The position numbers and the translations under genes were made by a program. The notes beneath the pieces were generated by a model. It made no database searches and was not told the origin of the DNA. It saw only the letters and a program-made list of their open reading frames with translations. A stretch of DNA of 64,000 nucleotides from Amycolatopsis vastitatis. GTDB taxonomy: Bacteria > Actinomycetota > Actinomycetes > Mycobacteriales > Pseudonocardiaceae. How positions within the stretch are numbered: position 1 is the first letter of the stretch; the number at the start of each line of letters is the position of its first letter. The stretch covers positions 1 to 64,000 of the forward strand of contig NZ_NMUL01000043.1 in NCBI RefSeq assembly GCF_002234595.1, written 5' to 3'. Shown in pieces: positions 56,256-64,000 of the stretch.

Positions 56256-56666
56256 ATGTACTCCACCGAGATCGAGGTCCGCACCGGCTCCGAAGCCGTC
56301 GTCCACGACCTCACCCACGAGGCCGAAGCGTTCCTGCGCGACGCCGACGCGGCCGACGGGCTGCTGCACGTCTGGGTCCCGCACGCCACCGCCGGCCTGG
56401 CGATCCTCGAGACCGGCGCCGGCAGCGACGAGGACCTGCTGACCGCGCTCGACGAGCTGCTCCCCCGCGACGGCCGCTGGCGGCACCGGCACGGGAGCCC
56501 GGGTCACGGCCGTGACCACGTGCTCCCGGCGCTGGTGCCGCCCTACGCGACGATCCCGGTGCTCGGCGGCGTGCTGGCGCTGGGTACCTGGCAGTCGGTC
56601 TGCCTAGTGGACACCAACCTCGACAACCCGGTCCGCAAGGTGCGGTTCAGCCTCCTGGCGGGCTGA
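56256..56666 (+). CDS. YjbQ/UPF0047-family protein
   Basis: A 136-residue soluble protein. The UPF0047 signature is clear: LLHVWVPHATAGLAILE, SPGHGRDHVLPALVPPY and LGGVLALGTWQSVCLVDTN with LDNPVRKVRFSL. E. coli YjbQ has weak thiamine-phosphate synthase-like activity in vitro, but the in vivo role is not known. It lies 10 nt after the MFS gene, probably in the same transcript. Its 3' end overlaps the convergent membrane protein gene by 63 nt. Confidence 0.9.
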   Translation: MYSTEIEVRTGSEAVVHDLTHEAEAFLRDADAADGLLHVWVPHATAGLAILETGAGSDEDLLTALDELLPRDGRWRHRHGSPGHGRDHVLPALVPPYATIPVLGGVLALGTWQSVCLVDTNLDNPVRKVRFSLLAG

Positions 56667-57608
56667 GGCACCCGGCCACAGCGTCACCAGCAGGCCCGCG
56701 GCCAGCAGAGCGCCGAGCATCCAGAGCCCGGTCGTGACGTCGGGCGCGCCCGGCACCCCCTGCAGCAGGCTGCGCAGGCCTTCCGTCGAGAAGCGGAACG
56801 GCGTCCAGGACCACAGCAGCGCGCGGTAGGCCGGGTTCAGCAGCTCCGGCACTTGCCCGGCCACCGCGGGCGCGACCAGGTACAGCGGGCCGAGGACGGC
56901 CATCGCGCGCAACCCCAGCAGGCGCAGCAGGCCGGCCTGCAGGGCCGCGAACGCCGTCGCGGCCAGGAAGACGAACCCGAGGACGCCGGCGTCCAGCGGC
57001 AGCGCGGAGTCCCACAGCGCGAAGAAGCCGGCCACCACCGCCGTGACCAGCACGCCGATGCCGGTGACCTGGAGGAACCGCGCACCGGCGCCGACCGTGC
57101 GGCCGGTGCGTTTCGCGAGCTGGGTCAACGCCAGGCCCGCGACGAGCGCGCCGATCCACGCCAGCGCGCTCGCGGCCAGAGGCGCGACCCGGCCGGCGAG
57201 GCTCACCGGGTGCAGCACCTCCTGCTTCGGCGCGCCGGCGAGCGCGGTCGCGGCGCCGGTCAGCGCCTGCTGCGCGACCTGGGTGCCCGCCGGGTTCACC
57301 GCACCCGACGTCACGACCGTCGCGGACGGTCCCGGCGCGAGTTCGAGCACGCCGTAGACCTTCTTGTCCTCCAGCAGTTTCCGCGCGTCGGCCGGGGTCG
57401 TGACGGTCCAGGACAGCTGGCCGCCGCCGTGCGCGGCGATGCGCTGGGCGATCTCCGGCGGCGCCGCGACGGCGACCGGGACGCCGTCCGGCGCGACGGT
57501 GGCCTGCGCGCCGAAGGTGAGGAATCCGAGCACCACCGCCACCAGCGCGCCGGCCACCGCGGCGACCAGGGCGAGCACCCCGGCGGGGCGCCGGGCAGGA
57601 CTGGTCAT
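56604..57608 (-). CDS. Multi-span membrane protein, DUF3533/ABC-2-like
   Basis: A 334-residue protein with one N-terminal helix (about residues 11-32), an extracytoplasmic domain of about 110 residues (VAVAAPPEIAQRIAAHGG, ELAPGPSATVVTSGAV) and a C-terminal bundle of about six helices. The layout matches YhgE/Pip- or DUF3533-type ABC-2 related proteins, often adjacent to TetR regulators and involved in export; no ATPase is adjacent. The ATG at 57608 is the start. It is divergent from the HAD gene, with the sequence TGTTGAAT occurring twice upstream. The function is unknown. Confidence 0.75.
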   Translation of the reverse strand: MTSPARRPAGVLALVAAVAGALVAVVLGFLTFGAQATVAPDGVPVAVAAPPEIAQRIAAHGGGQLSWTVTTPADARKLLEDKKVYGVLELAPGPSATVVTSGAVNPAGTQVAQQALTGAATALAGAPKQEVLHPVSLAGRVAPLAASALAWIGALVAGLALTQLAKRTGRTVGAGARFLQVTGIGVLVTAVVAGFFALWDSALPLDAGVLGFVFLAATAFAALQAGLLRLLGLRAMAVLGPLYLVAPAVAGQVPELLNPAYRALLWSWTPFRFSTEGLRSLLQGVPGAPDVTTGLWMLGALLAAGLLVTLWPGASARQEAEPHLADRVVEVGVH

Positions 57609-57713
57609 GAGAGCCTCCAGTTATTCGTCGCTTGTTGAATTCATGCCCAAGGTACGACCCGGCCCCCAGAAAGTCAACGCGTGTTGAATAGTGACCCCGG
57701 TAACCTCGATCCC

Positions 57714-58409
57714 GTGACGAAGACGCGCCTGGTGCTCTGGGACATCGACCACACGCTGGTGGACTTCACCGAACTCGGCTCCGCCTGGTACTCGGCCGCG
57801 TTCACCGCCGCGACCGGCCAAACCCTCCGCGTGCACCCGGTTTTCGGGGGCCGCACCGAACTCGCCACGACGACCGACCTGCTCACCGCGAACGGCCTGG
57901 AGGCCGCGCAGGAAACGATCGACGCGCTGTTCAAGGCCCTGGTGGCGGAGTCGGAACGGGCGGCACACCGCTTCCCGGCCGAGGCCCGCGTGCTGCCCGG
58001 AGCGGCCGAAGCGCTGACCGCGTTCGCCGGACACGACGGCGTCGTCCAGACGCTCGTCACCGGCAACCTCCCGGAGATCTCGCGGCACAAGCTCGCGGCG
58101 TTCGGCCTGCACGAGTACCTGGACCTGGAGATCGGCGGCTACGGCACGCTTTCCGTGCACCGCCCGGACCTGGTCCCCCACGCGATGGAGCTGGCGTCGG
58201 CCAAGCACGGCACGGAGTTCGACGCCGGCGCGGTGGTCGTCATCGGCGACACCCCGAACGACGTCAAGGCGGCACTGGACAACGGCGCGGTCTCCGTCGC
58301 GGTGGCCACCGGTCACTTTTCCGCCGGCGAGCTGCGGGCGGCGGGAGCACACGTCGTGCTGCCGGACCTGGCCGACACCGACGCCGTCCGGGCCGCCGTC
58401 CTCGGCTGA
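57714..58409 (+). CDS. HAD-superfamily phosphatase, phosphoglycolate-phosphatase-like
   Basis: A 231-residue cytoplasmic hydrolase. The motifs are WDIDHTLVDF (catalytic Asp pair), LVTGN as motif II, a Lys before HRPDLVPHAME and VVIGDTPNDVKAA as motif IV, with a helical cap between. This fits Gph-like small-molecule phosphatases; the substrate is unknown. The GTG at 57714 is chosen; TAACCT (57701-57706) is a good -10 eight bases upstream and suggests a leaderless start. GTG 57681 is open but reads through the promoter. Confidence 0.85.
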   Translation: MTKTRLVLWDIDHTLVDFTELGSAWYSAAFTAATGQTLRVHPVFGGRTELATTTDLLTANGLEAAQETIDALFKALVAESERAAHRFPAEARVLPGAAEALTAFAGHDGVVQTLVTGNLPEISRHKLAAFGLHEYLDLEIGGYGTLSVHRPDLVPHAMELASAKHGTEFDAGAVVVIGDTPNDVKAALDNGAVSVAVATGHFSAGELRAAGAHVVLPDLADTDAVRAAVLG

Positions 58410-58411
58410 GC

Positions 58412-58468
58412 ACATCCTCCTTGGGAGGGGGATGACCCTCAGTCGAAAGGACGATTCCCCTAGGGGAA
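58412..58468 (+). promoter_or_regulatory. Two palindromes upstream of the rhomboid/MprF-like gene
   Basis: TTCCCCTAGGGGAA (58455-58468) is a perfect 14-bp palindrome, flanked by A on the left and A/T on the right. Some 25 nt upstream, CATCCTCC-TTGG-GAGGGGGATG (58412-58433) is nearly symmetrical. The gene starts 55 nt after the second. The sites look like operators of a two-component or NarL-type regulator, but the regulator is unknown. Confidence 0.45.
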
Positions 58469-58523
58469 ATCTCGTTCTGGTGCCCGATGTCGCCTCGGGC
58501 GTGAACTCGCAAGACTCTTCCCC

Positions 58524-60650
58524 ATGACCGAAACAGCGTCGGCGGTCGAGCCCGCCGCAGGGGGACGCGTCCGCGGCACCATCGCGGTGCTCAGACAGCG
58601 GCTGCCGTTCACCAGCAGCGTCACGCTCGCCATGCTCGTGCTGGCCGTCGCGACCGGGGCGCTCTGGAACGCGGCCGAAGACCGGGCGGCCTACCCGTTC
58701 GTCGCCTATGGACTGCCGTCGCTGGAGGCGGGCCGGTGGTGGACCATGCTCACCGGGCCGTTCTTCGCCGTCGTCCCGTGGTACTACCTCCCGATGGTCG
58801 GCAGCTTCGCGCTCTGCGCCGGCTTCGCCGAGTGGCAGCTGGGGACGCGGCGCGCGATGGCGGTGACCATCGGCGGCCAGTTCGCCTCGGTGCTCGTCGC
58901 GGTCCAGTTCCTCGCGCTGTGCCGCAACTCCGGCTGGCTGTGGGCCGAGCGGGTCGCGGGCAGCCTCGACGTCGGGTTCTCCGGCGGCGCGCTCGCCGCG
59001 GTGGCGGTCGCCAGCGCGACGCTGCGGCCGCCGTGGGCGCTGCGGCTGCGCGCCGGGCTGTGCGTGTACGCCGGGGTCGCGATCGTCTACGTCGGCTCGC
59101 TGGCCGACCTCGTGCACTTCTTCGCGCTGCTGCTGGCGATCCCGCTCGGGCGGCGCCTGGTGGGCACGCGGCGGGCGGCCGACACGGCGGGCCCGAACCT
59201 GCGGGAGTGGCGGCTGCTGGCCGTTGCCGGCCTGCTGCTGCTCACCATCGCCGAGATCGTGATGTACCTGGTGCCCGGCGACGGCCCGTTCGGCTCGACG
59301 GAAGGCGTTTCGCTGTCGGGACTCGAGCTGGCGATCCTGGTCCTGCTGGTGGTGCCCATGCTCAACGGGCTGCGCAAGGGCGGCCGCGTCGCGTGGCGCT
59401 GGGCCGTGGCGATGTCGACTTTCGTGACGCTGCAAGGTCTCGCTGTCGCCACGCTCATCGGGCTGGCCGACGTCTTCGGCGGGGACTACGACACCGACGG
59501 CCTGCCGCTGTTCTTCGTGGACAATCTCTTGTGGACGGTCGAGCTGGTCGTCCTGATCGCCGCGCGGCACGCCTTCCGCGTGCCGTCGCGACGCCGGCTG
59601 CGGCGCCACGCGCAGGGTCCGGGGCCGGCGCTGGCCCGCACGCTGCTGGACCACCACGGCGGCAGCACGCTGTCGTGGATGACGACCTGGCCGCGCAACA
59701 CCTACTTCGTCCGCGAGGACGGCCGTTCGTACCTCGCCTACCGGCGGCACGCGGGGGTCGCGGTCGCCCTCGGCGACCCGATCGCGCCGGACGGCACCGC
59801 GGCGGCCACCGTCACCGAGTTCACCGTGATGTGCGAGAACTCCGGCCTGGTGCCGTGCGTGTTCTCGGCGACCGAGGCCACCGTCGCGGCGACGCGCGAG
59901 CTGGGCTGGCAGCACGTCCAGGTGGCCGAGGACAACGTGCTCGACCTCGACGGCCTGGAGTTCCGCGGCAAGGCGTGGCAGGACGTCCGGTCCGCGCTGA
60001 ACAAGGCCGCCAAGCAGGAGATCGACTTCCGGCTGGTCCGCTTGGCCGACCAGCCGGAACCCATCCTCGCCCAGGTCCGGGCGCTGTCGGAGGAGTGGAT
60101 GTCCGGCAAGGCCATGCCGGAGATGGGGTTCACCCTCGGCGGTCTCGACGAGGCGATGGACCCGGCCACCCGGGTCGGCCTGGCGGTCGACGCGGAGGGC
60201 ACGGTCCACGGCGTGACGTCGTGGCTGCCGGTGTACACGGGCGCGGGCAAGGTCGGCGGCTGGACGCTGGACGTCATGCGCCGCAGCGCGCACGGGTTCC
60301 GCCCGGTGATGGAGTTCCTGATCGCGTCGGCGTGCCTGGCGTTCCGCGAGGAGGGCGCGCGGTTCGTGTCGCTCTCGGGCGCCCCGCTGGCACGCAGCGA
60401 CTCCGATGCCCCGGCGCGTTCGGTGGACCGGGTCCTGGAGTCGCTGGGCCGGGTCATGGAGCCGTACTACGGTTTCCGTTCGCTGCACGCGTTCAAGGCG
60501 AAGTTCCAGCCGCGGCACGTCCCGCTGTACCTGGCTTTCCGCGACGAAGCCGACCTCCCGCGCATCGGGCTGGCGCTGAGCCGGGCGTACCTGCCCGACG
60601 TCCGGCTGCGGCAGCTGGCGAAGCTGGTCAGTAGCTCTCGGGCACGCTGA
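58524..60650 (+). CDS. Rhomboid-like membrane domain fused to MprF-type DUF2156 domain
   Basis: The protein has 708 residues. Residues about 28-215 form a six-helix rhomboid-like unit with GFSGGALAAV (Ser153) and LADLVHFFALLLAIPLG (His198), the places of the rhomboid serine-histidine dyad. More helices follow to about residue 350. The C-terminal domain from about residue 370 (STLSWMTTWPRNTYFV, AVALGDPIAP, GWTLDVMRRS, YYGFRSLHAFKAKFQPR) is the GNAT-like DUF2156 domain of MprF and LysX that transfers amino acids from tRNA to phosphatidylglycerol. Envelope lipid modification is the likely role; protease activity of the N-part is unproven. Confidence 0.8.
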   Translation: MTETASAVEPAAGGRVRGTIAVLRQRLPFTSSVTLAMLVLAVATGALWNAAEDRAAYPFVAYGLPSLEAGRWWTMLTGPFFAVVPWYYLPMVGSFALCAGFAEWQLGTRRAMAVTIGGQFASVLVAVQFLALCRNSGWLWAERVAGSLDVGFSGGALAAVAVASATLRPPWALRLRAGLCVYAGVAIVYVGSLADLVHFFALLLAIPLGRRLVGTRRAADTAGPNLREWRLLAVAGLLLLTIAEIVMYLVPGDGPFGSTEGVSLSGLELAILVLLVVPMLNGLRKGGRVAWRWAVAMSTFVTLQGLAVATLIGLADVFGGDYDTDGLPLFFVDNLLWTVELVVLIAARHAFRVPSRRRLRRHAQGPGPALARTLLDHHGGSTLSWMTTWPRNTYFVREDGRSYLAYRRHAGVAVALGDPIAPDGTAAATVTEFTVMCENSGLVPCVFSATEATVAATRELGWQHVQVAEDNVLDLDGLEFRGKAWQDVRSALNKAAKQEIDFRLVRLADQPEPILAQVRALSEEWMSGKAMPEMGFTLGGLDEAMDPATRVGLAVDAEGTVHGVTSWLPVYTGAGKVGGWTLDVMRRSAHGFRPVMEFLIASACLAFREEGARFVSLSGAPLARSDSDAPARSVDRVLESLGRVMEPYYGFRSLHAFKAKFQPRHVPLYLAFRDEADLPRIGLALSRAYLPDVRLRQLAKLVSSSRAR

Positions 60651-61314
60651 TCCGCTGGGGGAAGCGGATCTTCCGCCTGGTGACGACGTTCTGGTCCTTC
60701 GGGATCAGCCTGCCGTCGGTCAGGCGGAGCCAGTGGCCGTTCCGCGAGTCGGTGAAGGCGAGCATCACCCCCGGGGTCATGTCCGGGCGCTGCCACTCCT
60801 CGCGGATCGGCATCCGCCACTTCCCGGGCGGCAGGATGGCGTAGAGGTACTCGTCGTCCTCGATGTCCGGCCCGCGGTGCAGCGTGGACCCGGTCATCGG
60901 CAGGTTGTGCACGAGGTCGAACGATACGACGACGTGGTTGACCGCCTCGGCGTTCGCGTTGGACACGACCATGTACCCGGCGGCGTCGGAGCCGGGCTCG
61001 GCCCGCTCGATCCACGCGGTGACCTTCGCAGCCTGTTCCTGCCGCTCGCGCAGATCCCGTTCCCGCCGATCCGCCTGCGCGATCCGTCCGTCCCGGATGG
61101 CGATCCACAGGGCGACGACGACGGCGCCGATCGTGCCGATGCCCCCGACCCACTGGCCGGAAGCGCCCCACCAGTTGGGATCCCGCGGCCGGACGAGCCA
61201 GATCCAGGCCTTGGCCAGCAACGGCCCGAAGAGAAGAAGCACCCCGGACACGGCCAGCACCCCGAACGCGACAGCCCGGATCCGGCCGAGCCGTCTGTCC
61301 GCATCACCGCTCAT
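60628..61314 (-). CDS. Membrane protein of unknown function
   Basis: A 228-residue protein I do not recognise. It has two hydrophobic helices in the first 85 residues (AVAFGVLAVSGVLLLFGPLL and GGIGTIGAVVVALWIAI), then a charged coiled coil (RIAQADRRERDLRERQEQ, about residues 75-95) and a soluble domain of about 130 residues with beta-strands (GYMVVSNANAEAVNHVVVSF, GVMLAFTDSRNGHW). This layout is known from several actinobacterial uncharacterised proteins. The ATG at 61314 is natural; there is no strong ribosome binding site. It overlaps the MprF-like gene tail-to-tail by 23 nt. Confidence 0.7.
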   Translation of the reverse strand: MSGDADRRLGRIRAVAFGVLAVSGVLLLFGPLLAKAWIWLVRPRDPNWWGASGQWVGGIGTIGAVVVALWIAIRDGRIAQADRRERDLRERQEQAAKVTAWIERAEPGSDAAGYMVVSNANAEAVNHVVVSFDLVHNLPMTGSTLHRGPDIEDDEYLYAILPPGKWRMPIREEWQRPDMTPGVMLAFTDSRNGHWLRLTDGRLIPKDQNVVTRRKIRFPQRISVPESY

Positions 61315-61500
61315 GGGGACACAGCCTGCCGAATCCGGGCGCGCAACGGAAGCGGCGAAACGCCCGGGCCGCCGATACCGGACCGGTACTCGAAGCGCAG
61401 GAACTGGGACCACCTGCGCGCACCGTCCGGCACGGATTCGAAGGAATGACGCCTCCCGAGGACGAATTCACCCACGTCTGGATCGTCGGCGACTTCGGCG

Positions 61501-62367
61501 CTAGCGGTACGTCGTCGGCGGCGGAGTGGTCGTGCTCCGGTCCGCCGCCGGGACGAACCGGTAGCTCCGCACGATCCGCACCAGGTCGTCCCGCACCGAA
61601 GGCCCCGACCGGTCGCTGTCCGCGTACGCCACCATGACGCCCGACGTGCCCGAGTCGCCTCCGAACGCCATCGCCACCACCAGAGCGTGCTTCGCCGCGC
61701 ACTCCCCCGTCGCCGTCGGCACCACTTCCACGACCACGATCCGGGCGGGGACCGCAGAGCCGTCGGCCTTCGTGACCTGTGCTTCCGCGCCCGGGCCCAC
61801 TTGGGGTGTCCCGCCATACGCGCCCGCCGCCAGATCCGTGGCGGCCTTGCGCGCCGCCGCCTCGGGGTCGGGCAGCGGCTCCGTCAAGACGCCCGCGCCG
61901 CCGAGATCGCTGGTGCCGCAGAAATTCTTGCCCAGGAACGCGCTCGTGATCAGCCTGATCCCGCGCTCGTCCCAGCCGTGTTGGACGTCCGGGGCCGGTT
62001 CCCAGTTCGGCGGGACGTCGTAGGCGTAGGCGCCGTCGCGACCAGCCACCGACTTCCAGCCCGCGACCGTGGGAGAGACCACCACTCGCGGCGAAGGCGT
62101 CACCACCGGCAGCGAAGACGACGGCGAAGACGACGCCGGGTGCGGCTTGCCGACACCCAGCGCGTTGAGCACACCGGCGACCAGGGCGATGAACGCCAGG
62201 CCGAACCACGGCGCCCGCCGCCACTTCAACGGCTTCGCCCTCGGGCGGATCCGCTTCGGCTGGGCGCGCGGCGCGTCCGCGGGTTCGTAACCGCCGAACC
62301 CGCGAAGCGCCGCGTTGTCCTCATATCCCGGCTTTGCGTCTTCGCGGCGCCGGGAGAACCGGCCCAT
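61501..62367 (-). CDS. Membrane-anchored protein, co-translated with proS
   Basis: A 288-residue protein without a known function. It begins with a 50-residue basic cytoplasmic stretch (MGRFSRRREDAKPGY, KRIRPRAKPLKWRR), one helix (APWFGLAFIALVAGVLNAL, about residues 53-71), a Ser/Pro linker and an extracytoplasmic domain of about 190 residues (YAYDVPPNWEPAPD, two Cys in NFCGTSD and GECAAKH). A short Thr/Pro-rich end follows. Similar anchored domains occur in many actinobacteria. The ATG overlaps the proS stop (TGATG), so translation should be coupled. Confidence 0.72.
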   Translation of the reverse strand: MGRFSRRREDAKPGYEDNAALRGFGGYEPADAPRAQPKRIRPRAKPLKWRRAPWFGLAFIALVAGVLNALGVGKPHPASSSPSSSLPVVTPSPRVVVSPTVAGWKSVAGRDGAYAYDVPPNWEPAPDVQHGWDERGIRLITSAFLGKNFCGTSDLGGAGVLTEPLPDPEAAARKAATDLAAGAYGGTPQVGPGAEAQVTKADGSAVPARIVVVEVVPTATGECAAKHALVVAMAFGGDSGTSGVMVAYADSDRSGPSVRDDLVRIVRSYRFVPAADRSTTTPPPTTYR

Positions 62368-64000
62368 CAGGACCGGACGAGCTTGACCAGGTGCTCGACG
62401 ATGGCGTCGACCGCGATCTCCTCGCGGTCGCCGGATCGCCGGTCCTTGACCTCGACGACACCGTTGGCCAGGCCGCGCCCGACCACCAGGATCGTCGGGA
62501 CGCCGACCAGCTCGGCGTCGGCGAACTTGACGCCGGGCGTCGCCTTGCGGTCGTCGAGGATGACCTCGATGCCCGCCGCGTCCAGCTCGGCGGCGATCTT
62601 CTCGGCGCCGGCCGCGACCGCCTCGTCCTTGCCCGCGATGACGATGTGCACGTCGAACGGCGACACGACGCGGGGCCAGATCAGGCCGAGGTCGTCGTGG
62701 TTCTGCTCGGCGAGCACGCCGACCAGCCGCGAGACGCCGACGCCGTAGGAGCCCATCGTGATCCGGATCGGCTTCGAGTCGGGGCCGAGCGCGTCGACCT
62801 CGAACGCGTCGGTGTACTTGCGGCCGAGCTGGAAGATGTGCCCGATCTCGATGCCGCGCGCGGCGACCAGGGTGCCGTGCCCGTCCGGCGACGCGTCGCC
62901 CTCGCGGACCTCGGCGGCCTCGATGGTGCCGTCCGGGGTGAAGTCGCGGCCCGCGAGCAGGTCGACGACGTGGTGGTCGACCTTGTCGGCGCCGGTGACC
63001 CAGGCAGTGCCGGGGGCGATCCGGGGGTCGGCCAGGTAGCGCACGCCGTTGTCCTGCAAGGCCTTCGGGCCGATGTAGCCCTTGACCAGGAACGGGTTCT
63101 TCGCGAAGTCGGCCTCTTCGAGCAGCGCGACCTCGGCGGGCTCCAGCGACGCTTCGAGGCGCTTCATGTCCACTTCGCGGTCGCCCGGGACCGCGACGCA
63201 GACCAGGTCCCACTCCTTCGCGCCCGGCTGACGCGTCTTGAGCATGACGTTCTTCAGCGTGTCCGCCGCGGTGAACGTGCGGCCCAGGTCCGCGTTGTTG
63301 AGGAAGTTGACCAGCGTCTCGATGGTCGGCGTGTTCGGCGTGTGGTGCACCTGCGCTTCGGGGCGGCCCTCGATCGGCTGCGCGGGCGGCGCGGGCGTCA
63401 CGACGGCTTCGACGTTCGCCGCGTAGCCCGACTCGGTGCTGCGGACGTAGGTGTCCTCACCCGTCTCGGCGACCGCGAGGAACTCTTCGGACGCCGAGCC
63501 ACCCATCGCCCCCGACGTCGCCTTCACGACGACGTACTCGAGGTCGAGCCGGTCGAACAGCTTCACGTAGGCGTCGCGGTGGGCCTGGTAGGAGCGCGCC
63601 AGGCCGTCGTCGTCGAGGTCGAAGGAGTAGGAGTCCTTCATGACGAACTCGCGGCCGCGCAGGATGCCGGCGCGGGGACGCGCCTCGTCGCGGTACTTCG
63701 TCTGGATCTGGTACAGCGTGACCGGGTAGTCGCGGTACGAGTTGTACTCGCCCTTCACGGTGAGCGCGAACAGCTCCTCGTGCGTCGGGCCGAGGAGGTA
63801 GTCGGCGCCCTTGCGGTCCTTCAGGCGGAAGAGACCGTCGCCGTACTCGGTCCAGCGGCCCGTGGCCTCGTAGGGCTCCTTCGGCAGCAGCGCGGGGAAC
63901 TGGATCTCCTGCGCGCCGATGGCGTTCATCTCCTCGCGCACGACGGCCTCGATGCGGCGCAGAACGCGCAGGCCGAGCGGCAGCCAGGAGTACCCGCCCG
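62367..64000 (-). CDS. proS: Prolyl-tRNA synthetase (5' part outside the window)
   Basis: The visible 544 codons are the C-terminal part of bacterial-type ProRS, which charges tRNA-Pro. Just inside the window edge is GYSWLPLGLRVLRRIEAVVRE, followed by motif 2 (KYRDEARPRAGILRGREFVMKDSYSF, about 63650), the editing (INS) domain in the middle (SGAMGGSASEEF, TLKNVMLKTRQPGAKEW) and motif 3 with GSYGVGVSRLVGVLAEQNHD, then the anticodon-binding domain. Some 40 N-terminal residues are missing only because of the window edge. The stop overlaps the next gene's start by one base. Confidence 0.95.
   Translation of the reverse strand, partial: GGYSWLPLGLRVLRRIEAVVREEMNAIGAQEIQFPALLPKEPYEATGRWTEYGDGLFRLKDRKGADYLLGPTHEELFALTVKGEYNSYRDYPVTLYQIQTKYRDEARPRAGILRGREFVMKDSYSFDLDDDGLARSYQAHRDAYVKLFDRLDLEYVVVKATSGAMGGSASEEFLAVAETGEDTYVRSTESGYAANVEAVVTPAPPAQPIEGRPEAQVHHTPNTPTIETLVNFLNNADLGRTFTAADTLKNVMLKTRQPGAKEWDLVCVAVPGDREVDMKRLEASLEPAEVALLEEADFAKNPFLVKGYIGPKALQDNGVRYLADPRIAPGTAWVTGADKVDHHVVDLLAGRDFTPDGTIEAAEVREGDASPDGHGTLVAARGIEIGHIFQLGRKYTDAFEVDALGPDSKPIRITMGSYGVGVSRLVGVLAEQNHDDLGLIWPRVVSPFDVHIVIAGKDEAVAAGAEKIAAELDAAGIEVILDDRKATPGVKFADAELVGVPTILVVGRGLANGVVEVKDRRSGDREEIAVDAIVEHLVKLVRS

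Noticed and set aside
57621..60518. 965-codon open frame on the minus strand opposite the HAD and MprF-like genes
   Set aside because: Composition dominated by Arg, Gln, Asp and His, no domain; mirrors the codon bias of the real genes.

Overview
The window is very GC-rich actinobacterial DNA with dense, short-spaced genes and frequent GTG/TTG starts. It most resembles the Pseudonocardiaceae, probably Amycolatopsis; this is inference from gene content. The supporting evidence is Actinobacteria-restricted families (DUF3052, DUF3145, an Lsr2-type protein, AhpE), a PucR-type regulator next to fabD, one KAS II gene rather than a kasA/kasB pair, and interspersed palindromic repeats of a kind I associate with that genus. 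I see no phage, insertion sequence, CRISPR array or origin.

Layout. 0.2-7.0 kb: LtrA-like membrane protein, drug-type MFS pump and dnaE, all on the minus strand. 7.3-11.7 kb: a four-gene plus-strand operon (GntR regulator, amino-acid permease, asparaginase, aspartase) in which every junction overlaps; together they import asparagine and convert it to aspartate and then fumarate plus ammonia. 11.8-22.2 kb: an accessory stretch of small regulator/enzyme pairs (CocE-type hydrolase, metallophosphoesterase, GntR with a divergent class-V aminotransferase, SDR, acyl-CoA dehydrogenase, secreted cupin, MarR with a divergent AhpD-like protein, MFS pump, methyltransferase). 22.3-26.6 kb: tRNA-Val(UAC), ahpE, DUF3052 gene, aceE. 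26.6-33.4 kb: lactate-dehydrogenase-like flavoprotein, SDR/TetR pair, pnuC, CmpX-like channel and an ABC exporter. 33.4-38.4 kb: PucR-type regulator and fabD-fabH-acpP-fabF, closed by a strong bidirectional terminator. The order ahpE, DUF3052, aceE, PucR regulator, fab genes is the Mycobacterium tuberculosis Rv2238c-Rv2245 order, here opened by the 26.6-33.4 kb module.

38.4-47.3 kb: two small conserved proteins, a large Pro/Ala-rich membrane protein, a disulfide flavoprotein, an Lsr2-like protein with a histone-H1-like tail, a lipoate ligase-like protein and the three-subunit proton-translocating transhydrogenase. 47.4-50.6 kb: a DesT/FabR-like TetR regulator divergent from a ferredoxin reductase/acyl desaturase pair. 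50.6-64 kb: SDR with a decayed LysR gene, a NarL-type two-component system, TetR/MFS with a probable leaderless 26-codon ORF, a YjbQ-family protein, a membrane protein, a HAD phosphatase, a rhomboid-like/MprF-like fusion, two membrane proteins of unknown function, and the 3' part of proS running off the window.

Functional themes are central carbon entry (AceE, lipoate ligase, lactate dehydrogenase), fatty-acid synthesis and desaturation with their regulators, NADPH supply (PntAB), and envelope maintenance. The points most worth a second look are the Lsr2/H1-like chimera, the rhomboid/DUF2156 fusion, a structured leader before pnuC, two 26-codon coupling ORFs, a GC-rich repeat family sitting in frame inside two genes, and several precise operator dyads.
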